DNA of 64,000 nt from Halogranum rubrum (GTDB lineage Archaea > Halobacteriota > Halobacteria > Halobacteriales > Haloferacaceae): positions 62,001 through 126,000 of the forward strand of contig NZ_FOTC01000008.1 of assembly GCF_900114455.1 (NCBI RefSeq), written 5' to 3'. The notes beneath the pieces were generated by a model. That model was given only the letters and a program-made list of their open reading frames with translations. It was not told the DNA's origin and did no database searches. Made by a program: the position numbers and the translations under genes. Numbering within the stretch: the first letter of the stretch is position 1; each line of letters starts with the position of its first letter. This document shows, piece by piece, positions 15,796 through 25,077 of the stretch.

Positions 15796-18687
15796 ATGTT
15801 TACAACAACGAACCGTAACCGAAAGATACGGGCGCTGGTCCTCGCGACCCTGATGGTTACCTCCCTCTTCGCAGGGACGGTAGCGCTGACGGGACTCGCC
15901 GCGTCACAGGAACTGCCGCCCCTCTCCGAAGCCCCCGCGGGCACCATCTTTTCACAGGTGCAACGTGGCGGCAACGCCGATGATACAGAACGCATCGGCC
16001 TGATAAAGCGTGGTAACTCCGAGAACTTCCTGTACAACCCTTCCACCGACAGAACGACCCTCAACGAAGGTGACGTGCTCGTCGTCCGCGGCGGTGCACA
16101 GCGGTTCCTCGTCACTGCGGACAGTGCTCGCACCTACGCCGGTAGTGCCGGTTTCGCCGGCCCAGGTGCGACCGTCTTCCAAGGTGAACAGGACACGTCC
16201 GCCGTCGGTTTCAACACCGAGACGCTCGTCGGTGTCGAGAACGGTGGGGCAGAAGGTGAGACACTCGACCTGAACCAGGCGATTCCGCGCAATCAGGATA
16301 CGGGTATCTACTCCGACACCGGTGCCCGTGACGGGAACACCCTGACGATTCAGGAACCCCGCGTCAGCCGCTTCGAAGTGCTCAACCAGAACGGAGAGCG
16401 CATCGACGCTGGCGGCTCAATCGAGGAAGACGAGTTCGTCATCGTCCGCGCCGATACCAACTTCCTGGCTGCCGAGCGCGCCGAGATCAAGCTCGTCGAC
16501 CCGGCCTCTGGTGGTGCCATCACGGACGGCCTCCTGAGCATCGACGAGGCCCGCGAACAGTTCGGTGACCGCCCGGTCTTCGACGAGATCGAAGACGACG
16601 CCGGTAACGAACTGTCCGACAGATCGCTTGGCAAAGAGGGCGACCCGGACGGACTCGACCGCTCGCTGTTCAACCCGAACATCGCCCCGGCCGACACCAT
16701 CGTCCTCGTGCAGGACCTGGGTGAAGTCGAGAAGGCAGGCGACTACGAGTACGAAGTCATCAGTGAAGACGACGAACCGTTCGGTGACCTCGACGTTCGC
16801 GAGACCACCGAACTCACCATCGCCTCCTCCGACGACCCGGTTCTCAGCTTCGCCGCAGAGAACCGCTCTATCGTTCAGGGTGAGTTCGCCGAGTACGAAA
16901 TCGACCGTTCGACCGCTGGCGACTACCACGTCGTCGCGCTCTCCGCAGACGACCTCCGGACGAGACCATCGGGCGACACGGACGTCGGTGAAGTGACCGA
17001 CGTCTTCCGTGAGTTCAACGACGGTGGTTTCCTCTCCGGTGTGCTCGTGAACACCGGCGACGGTGAACTCGTCGCTGTCCTCGAAGACGGCCGCGTCTTC
17101 AGCAACGGCGAAGACGTGACGGACGAGTTCCCGGAACTGGCGAACGGCACTGTCCCCGGTGGTGACATCGAGGACGTCTTCACGCTCGTCGAAATCGACT
17201 CCGACGGACTGGGCATCAACCAGATCGATACGGGTCGTCTCGACGACTCCAGTATCGACCTCAACCTCTACGACGGCTTCCCGAACCCGGCCGAAGCAGT
17301 CGCTGACTACGAGACCAACGACGGCGACGACGACACCGACGAAGTCACCTTCAGTGTGGCTGAAGCGACCGAAGGCCTCGCGATTACCTCGCCCGGTGCG
17401 GCCTACGTCGCCGGTGACGATATCGACGTCGAGGGTACTGCCGACCCGGCACTCGACGCCGTGTCTGTCTACGCCCGCGACGACGGTGACTGGGAACTCA
17501 TCGAAGAGCTCGACCGCGTCTCCGTCGACGCTGACGGTACCTGGGACGAGACGGACGTCACGCTCTCGCAAGTGAGCGACGTCCTCAGAGTCCCCGGCAC
17601 CTACCGCATCGGTGTCATCGACTTCGAAGATGCCGATGTCGACGGTGACGGACAAGCGGACGCGACGCTGGAAACCTCCGACTTCAGCACGGGAACGAGT
17701 GTCCAGCGCGGCCTCCGCGTCACCGACCAGGCACTCGACGGCCAGATGGTGACTTACAACGGCCAGGTTGCCGTTGAAGACGCCACCATCAACGTCTCTG
17801 GTGTCGCCCCCGGTGCCGACGAAGTCGTGGTCATCTTCGTTGGTGACCGCGGTGGAATCGTCGTCAACACCGACTCGGTCGACGACGAAGACGTCTTCGA
17901 CAACGAAGACACCGACCTCGCCGACGCCAACGGGACGCTCGAAGAGGGTACCACGCGTGGCTTCATCATCAGCCCCGCCCGTGACGGCGTCTTCGGCGGT
18001 GAGAACGAACGCTCGCCTGACGCGTTCGCCTCCTACGTCAGAGGACTCGAAGCACGCGGTCTGACGCAAGCGCAGGCCGTCGAGCTGATTCGACAGGCCT
18101 CTGTCGACGACGACGGTTCCGACGACCTACTCGTCGAGACCGAATTCGAGATCACCGACGCCGACACGGTCATCGACAACGTCTACGCCGAAGGCGCAGA
18201 CGGCAACGCCTCGGGCATCCAACCGATTGCCCTCGGCGAGACGATGGTCATCGAAGGGACGACCAACCTCCGTCCCGACGACAACACTATCGTCCTCGAG
18301 ATGATTCGCGGCCCGAGCGCCGAGAGCTTCGACGTCGGTATCGCCGAAGACTGGGGTACCGACGGCACGTGGTCCGCCACCGTGCCCGTCCCCTCGGACG
18401 CCGAGGCTGGCACGTACGCACTCCGCGCCGACGACGGTGAGACGATCACTACCGTGAACGTCGAAATCGTCGAACAGCGCGAAGAAGAGACCACGGACGA
18501 ACCGACCGAAGAGACCGAAGAGCCCACGACGACGGCGACGGCCGAACCGACGACCGAAGAGCCGACGCCGACGCCCGAGCCAACGCCCGAACCGACGACC
18601 ACCGACACTGAGTCGCCTGGCTTCGGTATCGCCGTTGCCCTCGTCGCTCTCATCGCTGCCGCCTTGCTGGCGATGCGTCGCCGCTAG
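15796..18687 (+). CDS. S-layer glycoprotein (PGF-CTERM), probably the major one
   Basis: A 963-residue surface protein. The start at 15796 (MFTTTNRNRK) gives a signal peptide cleaved near residue 36 (LAASQ). The mature protein is very acidic and beta-rich with several Asn-X-Ser/Thr sequons. A C-terminal domain (residues about 650-895) begins TYNGQVAVED and includes IFVGDRGG and LTQAQAVELI. It is followed by a Thr/Glu/Pro-rich linker (about 897-938), likely O-glycosylated, and the PGF-CTERM signal (PGF at 941-943, hydrophobic helix, RRR end), the known substrate of archaeosortase A. Strong duplicated promoters, a long leader and a terminator all point to high expression. The C-terminal domain recurs in a broken gene downstream and in the gene at 40370. 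Confidence 0.9.
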   Translation: MFTTTNRNRKIRALVLATLMVTSLFAGTVALTGLAASQELPPLSEAPAGTIFSQVQRGGNADDTERIGLIKRGNSENFLYNPSTDRTTLNEGDVLVVRGGAQRFLVTADSARTYAGSAGFAGPGATVFQGEQDTSAVGFNTETLVGVENGGAEGETLDLNQAIPRNQDTGIYSDTGARDGNTLTIQEPRVSRFEVLNQNGERIDAGGSIEEDEFVIVRADTNFLAAERAEIKLVDPASGGAITDGLLSIDEAREQFGDRPVFDEIEDDAGNELSDRSLGKEGDPDGLDRSLFNPNIAPADTIVLVQDLGEVEKAGDYEYEVISEDDEPFGDLDVRETTELTIASSDDPVLSFAAENRSIVQGEFAEYEIDRSTAGDYHVVALSADDLRTRPSGDTDVGEVTDVFREFNDGGFLSGVLVNTGDGELVAVLEDGRVFSNGEDVTDEFPELANGTVPGGDIEDVFTLVEIDSDGLGINQIDTGRLDDSSIDLNLYDGFPNPAEAVADYETNDGDDDTDEVTFSVAEATEGLAITSPGAAYVAGDDIDVEGTADPALDAVSVYARDDGDWELIEELDRVSVDADGTWDETDVTLSQVSDVLRVPGTYRIGVIDFEDADVDGDGQADATLETSDFSTGTSVQRGLRVTDQALDGQMVTYNGQVAVEDATINVSGVAPGADEVVVIFVGDRGGIVVNTDSVDDEDVFDNEDTDLADANGTLEEGTTRGFIISPARDGVFGGENERSPDAFASYVRGLEARGLTQAQAVELIRQASVDDDGSDDLLVETEFEITDADTVIDNVYAEGADGNASGIQPIALGETMVIEGTTNLRPDDNTIVLEMIRGPSAESFDVGIAEDWGTDGTWSATVPVPSDAEAGTYALRADDGETITTVNVEIVEQREEETTDEPTEETEEPTTTATAEPTTEEPTPTPEPTPEPTTTDTESPGFGIAVALVALIAAALLAMRRR

Positions 18688-18725
18688 GTCGGTAGCTCGA
18701 CCTCTCGTTCGTCCCCTCATTTTTT
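18686..18725 (+). terminator. Terminator after the S-layer gene
   Basis: A 6-bp stem (AGGTCG at 18686-18691, CGACCT at 18698-18703, 6-base loop) starts on the stop codon and is followed by a run of six T at 18720-18725. The T-run is the usual archaeal termination signal. Confidence 0.6.
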
Positions 18726-18897
18726 GGCACTCGTGACCCGTAGCGAGCGCCAGCCTCGTCTACATCTGGCAAACGTATTTGCCACTGCTCCACAACATAG
18801 GGAGTATCCGTGCTCTCGGCAGCGAGCGACTGGTGACCTGTCTCGTCCCCGTCGACTACCACTGGATGTCTCGCCGGGAGGCGGAGGAGCGTCTGTC

Positions 18898-19982
18898 ATG
18901 CGTGTTCTAAGAGCTTCGAAACGTTCGGGAGATACCAAGAATCGTACCATCGTGGTCACCCTCCTACTCGTCGGCGTCGTCGCCGGTAGCACCGTCTCAC
19001 TCGCCGTGGCGGGTGCACCGTTCGCTACGCCGATACTGCTGGTGTCGGCACAGGAAGACGAGTCGACACCACTCTCTGCGACCGTCGAGACGTACGACGG
19101 ACAGGTGGCCGCCGAAGACGGTGACGTCACCGTGACCGGGTCGGCGTCGACGGACGGGGACGTCGTCGTCGTCTTCGTCGGCAGTAGAGGAACCGTCGTC
19201 GCTTCGACGCTCCCCGTCACCGACGACCGCTTTTTCACCTCCATCGACCTCGACGAGATGGAGAACGGGTTCGTCGACGGCATCGTCGTCTCGCCGAGTA
19301 CGTCAACACCCTCTCGGGTCGCGACCTGACACAGGACCAGATTCGTGAGGTACTCCTCGAGGTGACCGTCGACGGCGACGCCTCGGATGACCTCGCTACC
19401 GACGTCCCGTTCGTCCTGGCACAGGGCAACCTCCGTCTCACCGATGTCGTCCCCAACGGTAACCGACAGGCATCTGGCGTGCGGCCGATTGCCGCCGGTG
19501 AGACGATGCTCGTCCGCGGTCTGACGAACCGTCAGCCAAGCGGCGTCCTCGTCGAGGTGACTGTCGAGGGGCCGAACGAGACGCTCGGTCCCGTGGCTGC
19601 CGAGGACTGGGAGACGGACGGCGTGTGGACGGCCACACTCGACGTGCCGAGCGATGCCACACCCGGCACGTACACCGTCATCGCCGACGACGGCGAACAG
19701 TCCGCCGACGTCGACGTGGAAGTCGTCGCTCAGCGAGCAGAACCGACGGCGAGTGAGACGACTGGGGCGGCCGAGGACGGTGAGAGCCCGACCGCGACGG
19801 CAACGGCCACGCCGACGCCGGCGTCCACACAGTCGACGACCGACCCCACGCCGGAACCGACCCCGGAGCCGTCACCCGAACCGACGACGACCGAGACGCA
19901 ATCGCCCGGCTTCGGACCGTTGGTCGGACTGGCTGGACTGTTCGGACTCCTCGTACTTGCGAGAGTTGTCCGTCGGCAGTAG
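18898..19982 (+). pseudogene. Frameshifted paralogue of the S-layer C-terminal domain (PGF-CTERM)
   Basis: The first frame (18898-19329) has a signal peptide or anchor helix (residues about 18-38), then TYDGQVAAED and VFVGSRG, matching the S-layer protein, and reaches DGIVVSPS before stopping. From about 19293 the homology continues in another frame (AEYVNTL, LTQDQIREVLLEV, DGDASDDL) and runs to 19982, ending in a Thr/Pro-rich linker and a PGF-CTERM anchor. At the switch about 17 residues present in the S-layer protein (between ISPA and ASYV) are missing. A deletion of 3n+1 bases between short CGCC/GCC repeats explains both the loss and the shift. The downstream part could still start at a GTG (19362) but would lack a signal peptide. 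A sequencing error alone would not remove the missing segment. Confidence 0.75.
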
Positions 19983-20010
19983 CGCTCTACTCTCCGTTTC
20001 AATTCCAGTT

Positions 20011-20739
20011 TCAGTTTCGGAGTGCGATGCCGAACAGCACCATGGCGAGGACGAGCACGACGAACGAGGGAAACGAGAGCGTCGGTGTCCCGAGACCGCT
20101 GACGAGGAGTCCGACGGCGACGGCGACGGCACCGACGAAGAGACTCGCCGCGAGGTGTGTCAGTTCTACGCGCGTCGTCGGCGCGGTTCGGCCGAGTTGT
20201 TCGCCGAGACCGATTGCGTGTTCACCGACGTCCCACACGAGGAGCGCAGCGACGGCACCGACGAGCAGCGTCGACAGCGGCCCGAGCGACACTAACCCGC
20301 CGAGAAGGACGCTGACGAACAGGATGGAGGCGCCGACTTTGAGCAGGCGACGCGACCACCGGTCGACGACGGGGACGACGGCGACGGCGACGAGGAACGC
20401 GGCGACGGTGCCGACGAGGAGCCACACCCGGACGCCCACGTCACTCGGTTCGGTGACCGCGAGGCCGAACGAGACGGCGACGACGACCAGACCCGTGGCC
20501 GTGACCGCGTGTCCGGCTACTCCCTGATTTTTCGTCCGGAGTCCGCGGCCGAGTGCGAGCAGTGTGAGGCCGACGCCCTCGACGAACAGCGTGACCCAGA
20601 CGATGCCCGAGCGGTCGAGTTCCCCCAGTACCGCAACGGCGGCGAGCGCAGTCATCGCGAGCAGGACGGCGGCCGCACCGCTGAGGCGGGCCGGGCGACG
20701 GTTGACGTCGATGGCCGTCGGTGTCGGTGTCGCCGTCAC
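20011..20739 (-). CDS. Polytopic membrane protein of the second DUF58 operon
   Basis: A 242-residue, highly hydrophobic protein with about seven predicted membrane helices and short loops. It starts at a GTG (20739) that overlaps the stop of the DUF58 gene (GTGA); the longer frame upstream is an Arg-rich shadow of that gene. It is the last gene of a four-gene operon and converges with the frameshifted surface-protein gene. No catalytic motif is visible. The position suggests a membrane subunit working with the DUF58 and DUF4129 proteins; I do not recognise a characterised family. Confidence 0.78.
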   Translation of the reverse strand: MTATPTPTAIDVNRRPARLSGAAAVLLAMTALAAVAVLGELDRSGIVWVTLFVEGVGLTLLALGRGLRTKNQGVAGHAVTATGLVVVAVSFGLAVTEPSDVGVRVWLLVGTVAAFLVAVAVVPVVDRWSRRLLKVGASILFVSVLLGGLVSLGPLSTLLVGAVAALLVWDVGEHAIGLGEQLGRTAPTTRVELTHLAASLFVGAVAVAVGLLVSGLGTPTLSFPSFVVLVLAMVLFGIALRN

Positions 20740-21998
20740 GGTTCGACCTCCGTCGCCGACGCCGAGAGCGCCGTCGCCAGCGGCGTACTCGGCCGCCACT
20801 CGACGACGGGAATCCCCACCGCTCGAAGCGCGGCGATGCAGTTCTGACGGTCCATCGCCGCGAGTCGCTGTCCGAGCGTCTCGTCGCTCGTGACGTCCGG
20901 GCTGATGACGGTCACGTGGTGGCCGTAGACTTCGAAGGTGCGGGCCGCTCTGGTGATTTCGGGGTCGCACATCGGCGTCAGTAGGATGACCTGCGTCGAC
21001 GCTCCGAGACGGCCGAGGAGGGTGTCGACCTGCTCATCCAACGCGGGTTCGTCGTCGGGGTCGTGCGGCATCGCACTGAACGTCTCGTGTGTGATGAGAT
21101 GCCGTCGGGCGCGGACCCGGTGTTGCGGGCCGCGTCCCGGTTCGAGCCAACAGTCGTCACAGCCGAGTGCAGCGAGACCGACGTCGTTGTGCGCGTCCAG
21201 CAACCCTTCGAGCAGGTCTTCCGCCGCGGCGACGCTGTAGGCGACACCGTGCGGTCGATTCGGCGGTGCGCGGTACGCCACTCGCCGAGCGTCCACGAGC
21301 AAGACGAGACGGGCCGACTGCTCGACCTGGTACTCGATGGTCGTCTCCTCGCGAGTGCGAGCGTAACGCTTCCAGTCGAACTGCGACAGCGGGTCGCCGT
21401 GGCGGTAGTCGCGGCTACTGTGGAACTCGATACCCTGTCCGCCTCGGTTGGTCGCAATCTTGCCGATGCAGTCGATAGTGTGGCGGCGGAGGCGGGCGTC
21501 TGCGGGAAGCGCCCGACAGACGAGTTCCGTCTCCTCGACGACGCTCGTCTCGACTTCGTACGCGCCGCTCGGGTCACGGGCGACGACGATGGTCGGTTCG
21601 AAGGCGTGCGTGCCGTGCGTCGCCTCGACGCTGTAGCTGAACTGCTGTGTCTCGCCCGGTCGGAGTGCCGTCCCGCACCGGGGTGAGCCGTCGGTGACCA
21701 CCAGCGAGGCGGGGACGCCGTCGACGACGCGGAGGTCGAACAGCGGTTTCGACCCGACGTTGGTGAGACTGACCGTCACGCGGACGGCCTCACCGAAGTT
21801 CGGCGTCGGGTTGTCGACGCGGCGGTCCAGTTTCAGGTCGGGTGTCGGCGGCGAGAAGACACGCGGGTACACCGCGAAGACGACGCCGACGACGCCGACG
21901 AGGAGCAACGACGGCCGCGCGGAGAGCAGTCCGACGGCCCCGGCGAGCAGCGCGGTGCCGCCGACGCCGCGCCAGCGGTTCGTCTCGTGTTCGCTCAC
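20736..21998 (-). CDS. Membrane-anchored DUF58 protein
   Basis: A 420-residue protein starting at a GTG (21998) that overlaps the upstream stop (GTGA). Two N-terminal helices (residues about 12-45) are followed by an extracytoplasmic-type beta domain (about 55-160: FGEAVRVTVSLTN, LRPGETQQFSY). The DUF58 motif follows (FHSSRDYRHGDPLSQFDWKRYAR) and then a degenerate VWA-like fold with LLVDARR in place of a canonical MIDAS. This larger, anchored architecture differs from the soluble DUF58 protein at 5441. It belongs to the class found next to DUF4129 or transglutaminase-like genes. A MoxR partner is expected but is not in this operon; the one at 6315 is the only copy in the window. Confidence 0.9.
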   Translation of the reverse strand: MSEHETNRWRGVGGTALLAGAVGLLSARPSLLLVGVVGVVFAVYPRVFSPPTPDLKLDRRVDNPTPNFGEAVRVTVSLTNVGSKPLFDLRVVDGVPASLVVTDGSPRCGTALRPGETQQFSYSVEATHGTHAFEPTIVVARDPSGAYEVETSVVEETELVCRALPADARLRRHTIDCIGKIATNRGGQGIEFHSSRDYRHGDPLSQFDWKRYARTREETTIEYQVEQSARLVLLVDARRVAYRAPPNRPHGVAYSVAAAEDLLEGLLDAHNDVGLAALGCDDCWLEPGRGPQHRVRARRHLITHETFSAMPHDPDDEPALDEQVDTLLGRLGASTQVILLTPMCDPEITRAARTFEVYGHHVTVISPDVTSDETLGQRLAAMDRQNCIAALRAVGIPVVEWRPSTPLATALSASATEVEP

Positions 21999-22588
21999 GA
22001 CTCGCCTCCCGCGTTCGAGACGACGAGCAGCGCCTCCATCGTCCGAGACGCCTGCATTCGGAACCACGGGTCACCGCGGAGGAGCGCCGCCAACTCCGTC
22101 GTCAGCGGTGGCTGTGGCGGACGGTCGGTCCGGAGGAACGTCGCAGCGTCGTCGTCGGTCGTCCAGTCGCCGCGTTCGAGGTGGGCGAGCGCCTCCGCTC
22201 GACTGCAGTGGTCGACACGACAGAGCGTCCTGATGGCGACGTCGCGCAGGTCCGCGTGGAGTCGACGGCGCGCGGCGCGCCCGACGACGGGGACGTGTAT
22301 CCGTGTCGTCGCCAGCGACTCGTCGAACTCGTCGCCGAGCGGTCGGACGGTGACGGGGCGTTCGGGGTCGGGCATCGTCGCCTGTTGGATGGTCGACGTT
22401 CGGCCCGCGTAGAACCGCCCGATGGCGGCGAGAAGACCGAGTCCGGCGACGACGGCGACGACGAGATAGTCGTTTCCGACGGCCGCGATTGCGTCGTCCA
22501 GTGCGTCTGCCGGGAGTACCGTCGTCAGTGCGACGACGAGGGCGACGAGGCCTGCCGCGCCGACGAGTCGGGTGAGACTGTCGCGCAT
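21995..22588 (-). CDS. Small membrane protein of the second DUF58 operon
   Basis: A 197-residue protein with two N-terminal helices (residues about 8-28 and 42-60) and a soluble C-terminal part of about 130 residues rich in Arg and Leu, including RTLCRVDHCSRAEALAHLERGDW. The start at 22588 (MRDSLTRL) lies two bases after the upstream stop, and the end overlaps the DUF58 start (GTGA). It is therefore almost certainly co-translated with both. No enzymatic motif is visible. Similar small two-helix proteins accompany DUF58 genes in other haloarchaea, so a structural role in the same complex is likely. Confidence 0.8.
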   Translation of the reverse strand: MRDSLTRLVGAAGLVALVVALTTVLPADALDDAIAAVGNDYLVVAVVAGLGLLAAIGRFYAGRTSTIQQATMPDPERPVTVRPLGDEFDESLATTRIHVPVVGRAARRRLHADLRDVAIRTLCRVDHCSRAEALAHLERGDWTTDDDAATFLRTDRPPQPPLTTELAALLRGDPWFRMQASRTMEALLVVSNAGGES

Positions 22589-22590
22589 CG

Positions 22591-23406
22591 TCAGTGCTCC
22601 TGTCCGTGTGCTCCGTGTCGTCGCTGCTGTGTCTCGTGAATCCGTTCGACGGCGGCGCGCACTTGGGCGACGAGTTCGTCCGTCACTGGCTGGTCGCCGT
22701 AGCGAACGCGCTGGAACGCCTCGGTGACGACGGCGACGACTGCGGGGTCGTGTCCGGCGTCGACGGCGGCGGCCGCACACTCGTCGGGCGTCTTCGACTG
22801 CTCGCGGTCGAGGCCGAGACAACAGACCATCTCGTACCACGCCCGGGCCACTTCGTTCTGACACGTGGGCGGAGTCGCGCTTCGGTCGAGTGGCTCGTCG
22901 GTCGTCTGCTCGCCGAGGCCGAGTCGGTCGAGCAACGCCGCCAACAGCGCGCGAAGTTTCTCGCGGTTCCGTCCGGCGACGACGCCGGTCACCACTGCGC
23001 CGAGCGCACCGACGACGACGAGTGCGACGAGGAGCAGACGCTGCAGGAGCCACTGCAGCCAGTCGACTTCGGGGCTGGTTCCCTGCTGGCTCTCGCTCCC
23101 GCCACCCGATTGGACCGTAGCGGCCCCTGCACCGAGTTGCTTCCGTTCCACTCGACGGTCGGACTGGCCGGTGGCCGCGTCCTCTCGCTCTCTCTCGCCG
23201 CCGTCACCGCTCGGTGCCTTCGGTTTGACGACTTCCCGTTTCAGGTCGCCGACTTCGTCTGCACCGACGGGGAGGAGGTGGGTGTCGAGGTCGACGACGT
23301 CGTTCGGGTCGGTCGTCATCGCGCCGTCCATCGCCGCGGCGCTCACGCCGAAAGCGACGACTAACGCGAGTGCGAACCCGACGTCGAGTAGTTTGTCCAA
23401 TCTCAT
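22591..23406 (-). CDS. DUF4129 domain membrane protein
   Basis: A 271-residue protein and the first gene of the second DUF58 operon. It has an N-terminal signal or anchor helix (residues 8-27), an extracytoplasmic charged linker, a second helix (about 120-142), and a cytoplasmic C-terminal DUF4129 region with the family pattern EVARAWYEMV, TPDECAAAAV, FQRVRYG. DUF4129 domains are often fused to or encoded beside transglutaminase-like and DUF58 proteins. A likely TATA element on the minus strand lies near 23456-23470, about 55 bases before the ATG. Confidence 0.85.
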   Translation of the reverse strand: MRLDKLLDVGFALALVVAFGVSAAAMDGAMTTDPNDVVDLDTHLLPVGADEVGDLKREVVKPKAPSGDGGEREREDAATGQSDRRVERKQLGAGAATVQSGGGSESQQGTSPEVDWLQWLLQRLLLVALVVVGALGAVVTGVVAGRNREKLRALLAALLDRLGLGEQTTDEPLDRSATPPTCQNEVARAWYEMVCCLGLDREQSKTPDECAAAAVDAGHDPAVVAVVTEAFQRVRYGDQPVTDELVAQVRAAVERIHETQQRRHGAHGQEH

Positions 23407-23505
23407 CGAATCACCGCTCTCGGGAGAGTCACACGACCTGTCTGCTGTCCGGGGCGATAATTACTCACCACACAACACGGTGTCAACAGAGTGTTTACCA
23501 CCGTG

Positions 23506-25077
23506 TCATCGCACCCGGGAGGCGAGGACGGCGGCACCGAGCAGTACGACCAGTGCAACCAGTGCGGAGACGAGACCGAACCCGGGCGACTGACTCTGGG
23601 TCTGGGTCGCCGCTGCATCTCCGGTTCCTTCGCCACCGCTCTCACCGGTTCCCATCGCGCCGTCGCTCGTCGTGGTCGGTGCTGGTGTCGGTTCTGGCGT
23701 CGGCGTCGACGCCGACTCGGTCGTGGTCGGTTCGGCCGTCGACTCCGAGTCACTCGTCGTCGTCTCCGCGTCGTCTTCGACCGGTTGCGTGACGACGCCC
23801 GTCGCGTTCCCGATGACCTCGTCGTTCCAGACGACCGAGGCGGTCACGTTCGTGCCGTTGGGGACGTCCGAGAGGTCGAGCGACCCGTCGAACGTGCCGT
23901 CGTCAGCGACGGTGACAGTCTGACTCGTCGGCAGTGCATCCGTCTCGGTCTCGTTCGTGCTGTTGAGTTCGAGTGTCAGCCGACTGCCGGGGGCGACACT
24001 CGTCGTCCCGCGGAGCGTGGTGTTCGCCGACTGCGGGAACGTCCCGTCGGTCTGGAGCGTCGCGTCTCGGTCGACGACGGCGAACGTCGCCGAGACCGAC
24101 TCGCCGTCTTCCTCGTCGGGGTCGCTGTCGGCGACGAGCGCGTTCGTCTCGTTCCGTTGGAACGTCGCCTGGTAGGCCGTGTTGGGGACGAACGTGTCCG
24201 TGTTCGTGTTCACGACGAGGAACATCGTGTCGTTGGCTTCGTCGACGACGAGCACGTTGTCGCGACTCGACAGGTCGACGCGTCGTACCTCCTCGCTCGT
24301 CTCCGGGTTCACCTCGTAGATGTCGAGCGAGAGGCCGCTGTCCTCGCCGAACTCGTCGATGCCCATGAGGTCGTGTCGGGTCGACACCTGTCCGTAGATG
24401 CCGGAGGCGTCGACTTGCACGACGAGGTAGTCGCCGGCGGCGATACGGTCCGTCTCGGTGACGGACGATTCGAGGCCGCTCTGTCCGACCTCTTCGACGA
24501 ACTCCTCGCGCGTGTCGAACGAGAGAAGCCCGTAGGGTGCGGTCCAGATTCGCATCCCGTCGATGCTCCCGGCTTCGAGCGTCACCTCCATCGTGTCTTG
24601 CTCGTCGGCGAGTTCGTTCCCGTCGAGTTCCGTGCCGACGGCGACGTCGTACGTACCGACCGGGAGCGGCGACTGCGCGTCGCTCGGCGTCGTGACGTCG
24701 ACGACGGTGACCTCGTCGCCGGCCGCTTCGCTCTCGTCGGTCAGGCCGACCCCGGCCGTCTCGTCGTTCATCCGCGCGTAGTGCGTGTTGAGGGTGAGGC
24801 CGACGTGGCCGTCTTCGTCGCCGTCGACGACTTCGACGAGGACGCCGTACCGGTCTTCGCGCGTCATCGAGACGTAGGCCGTCGTGGTGTTGTTCAACTC
24901 GACGTCGACGGTGACGACGTCGCCACGCTGTTCGGTGAGACTGTCCTGTGGCAGTTCGGCACTCTCGTGTTCGTCCGCTCCGACGACGCCAGTGAGTACG
25001 ACACTCCCTGCGACGACCGAGAGGACGAGGAGTACGACGAGACCGACTGCCTGCGTAGTGGTGTGTTCTGCTGTCAT
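23506..25077 (-). CDS. PGF-CTERM surface protein, BGTF/S-layer-like
   Basis: A 523-residue surface protein (start at 25077, MTAEHTT; an in-frame ATG at 25089 would add four residues). A signal peptide ends near residue 33 (VVGAD). The mature part has the same beta-domain series as the protein at 13585: LPVGTYDVAV, IAAGDYLVVQVD and GTTSVAPGSRL occur in the same order. It then has a long Thr/Ser/Pro-rich linker and a PGF-CTERM signal (SPGFG, helix, SRVR), so it should be processed by archaeosortase and lipid-anchored. Many Asn-X-Thr sequons suggest N-glycosylation. A strong TATA element at about 25200-25213 lies upstream with a leader of roughly 90 bases. Probably a minor S-layer or S-layer-associated protein. 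Confidence 0.85.
   Translation of the reverse strand: MTAEHTTTQAVGLVVLLVLSVVAGSVVLTGVVGADEHESAELPQDSLTEQRGDVVTVDVELNNTTTAYVSMTREDRYGVLVEVVDGDEDGHVGLTLNTHYARMNDETAGVGLTDESEAAGDEVTVVDVTTPSDAQSPLPVGTYDVAVGTELDGNELADEQDTMEVTLEAGSIDGMRIWTAPYGLLSFDTREEFVEEVGQSGLESSVTETDRIAAGDYLVVQVDASGIYGQVSTRHDLMGIDEFGEDSGLSLDIYEVNPETSEEVRRVDLSSRDNVLVVDEANDTMFLVVNTNTDTFVPNTAYQATFQRNETNALVADSDPDEEDGESVSATFAVVDRDATLQTDGTFPQSANTTLRGTTSVAPGSRLTLELNSTNETETDALPTSQTVTVADDGTFDGSLDLSDVPNGTNVTASVVWNDEVIGNATGVVTQPVEDDAETTTSDSESTAEPTTTESASTPTPEPTPAPTTTSDGAMGTGESGGEGTGDAAATQTQSQSPGFGLVSALVALVVLLGAAVLASRVR

Noticed and set aside
16417-18069. A 550-codon minus-strand open frame inside the S-layer gene
   Set aside because: It is exactly antisense to a clear S-layer gene, mirrors its codon pattern (Asp-rich turned into Val/Arg-rich) and has no domain or start signals.
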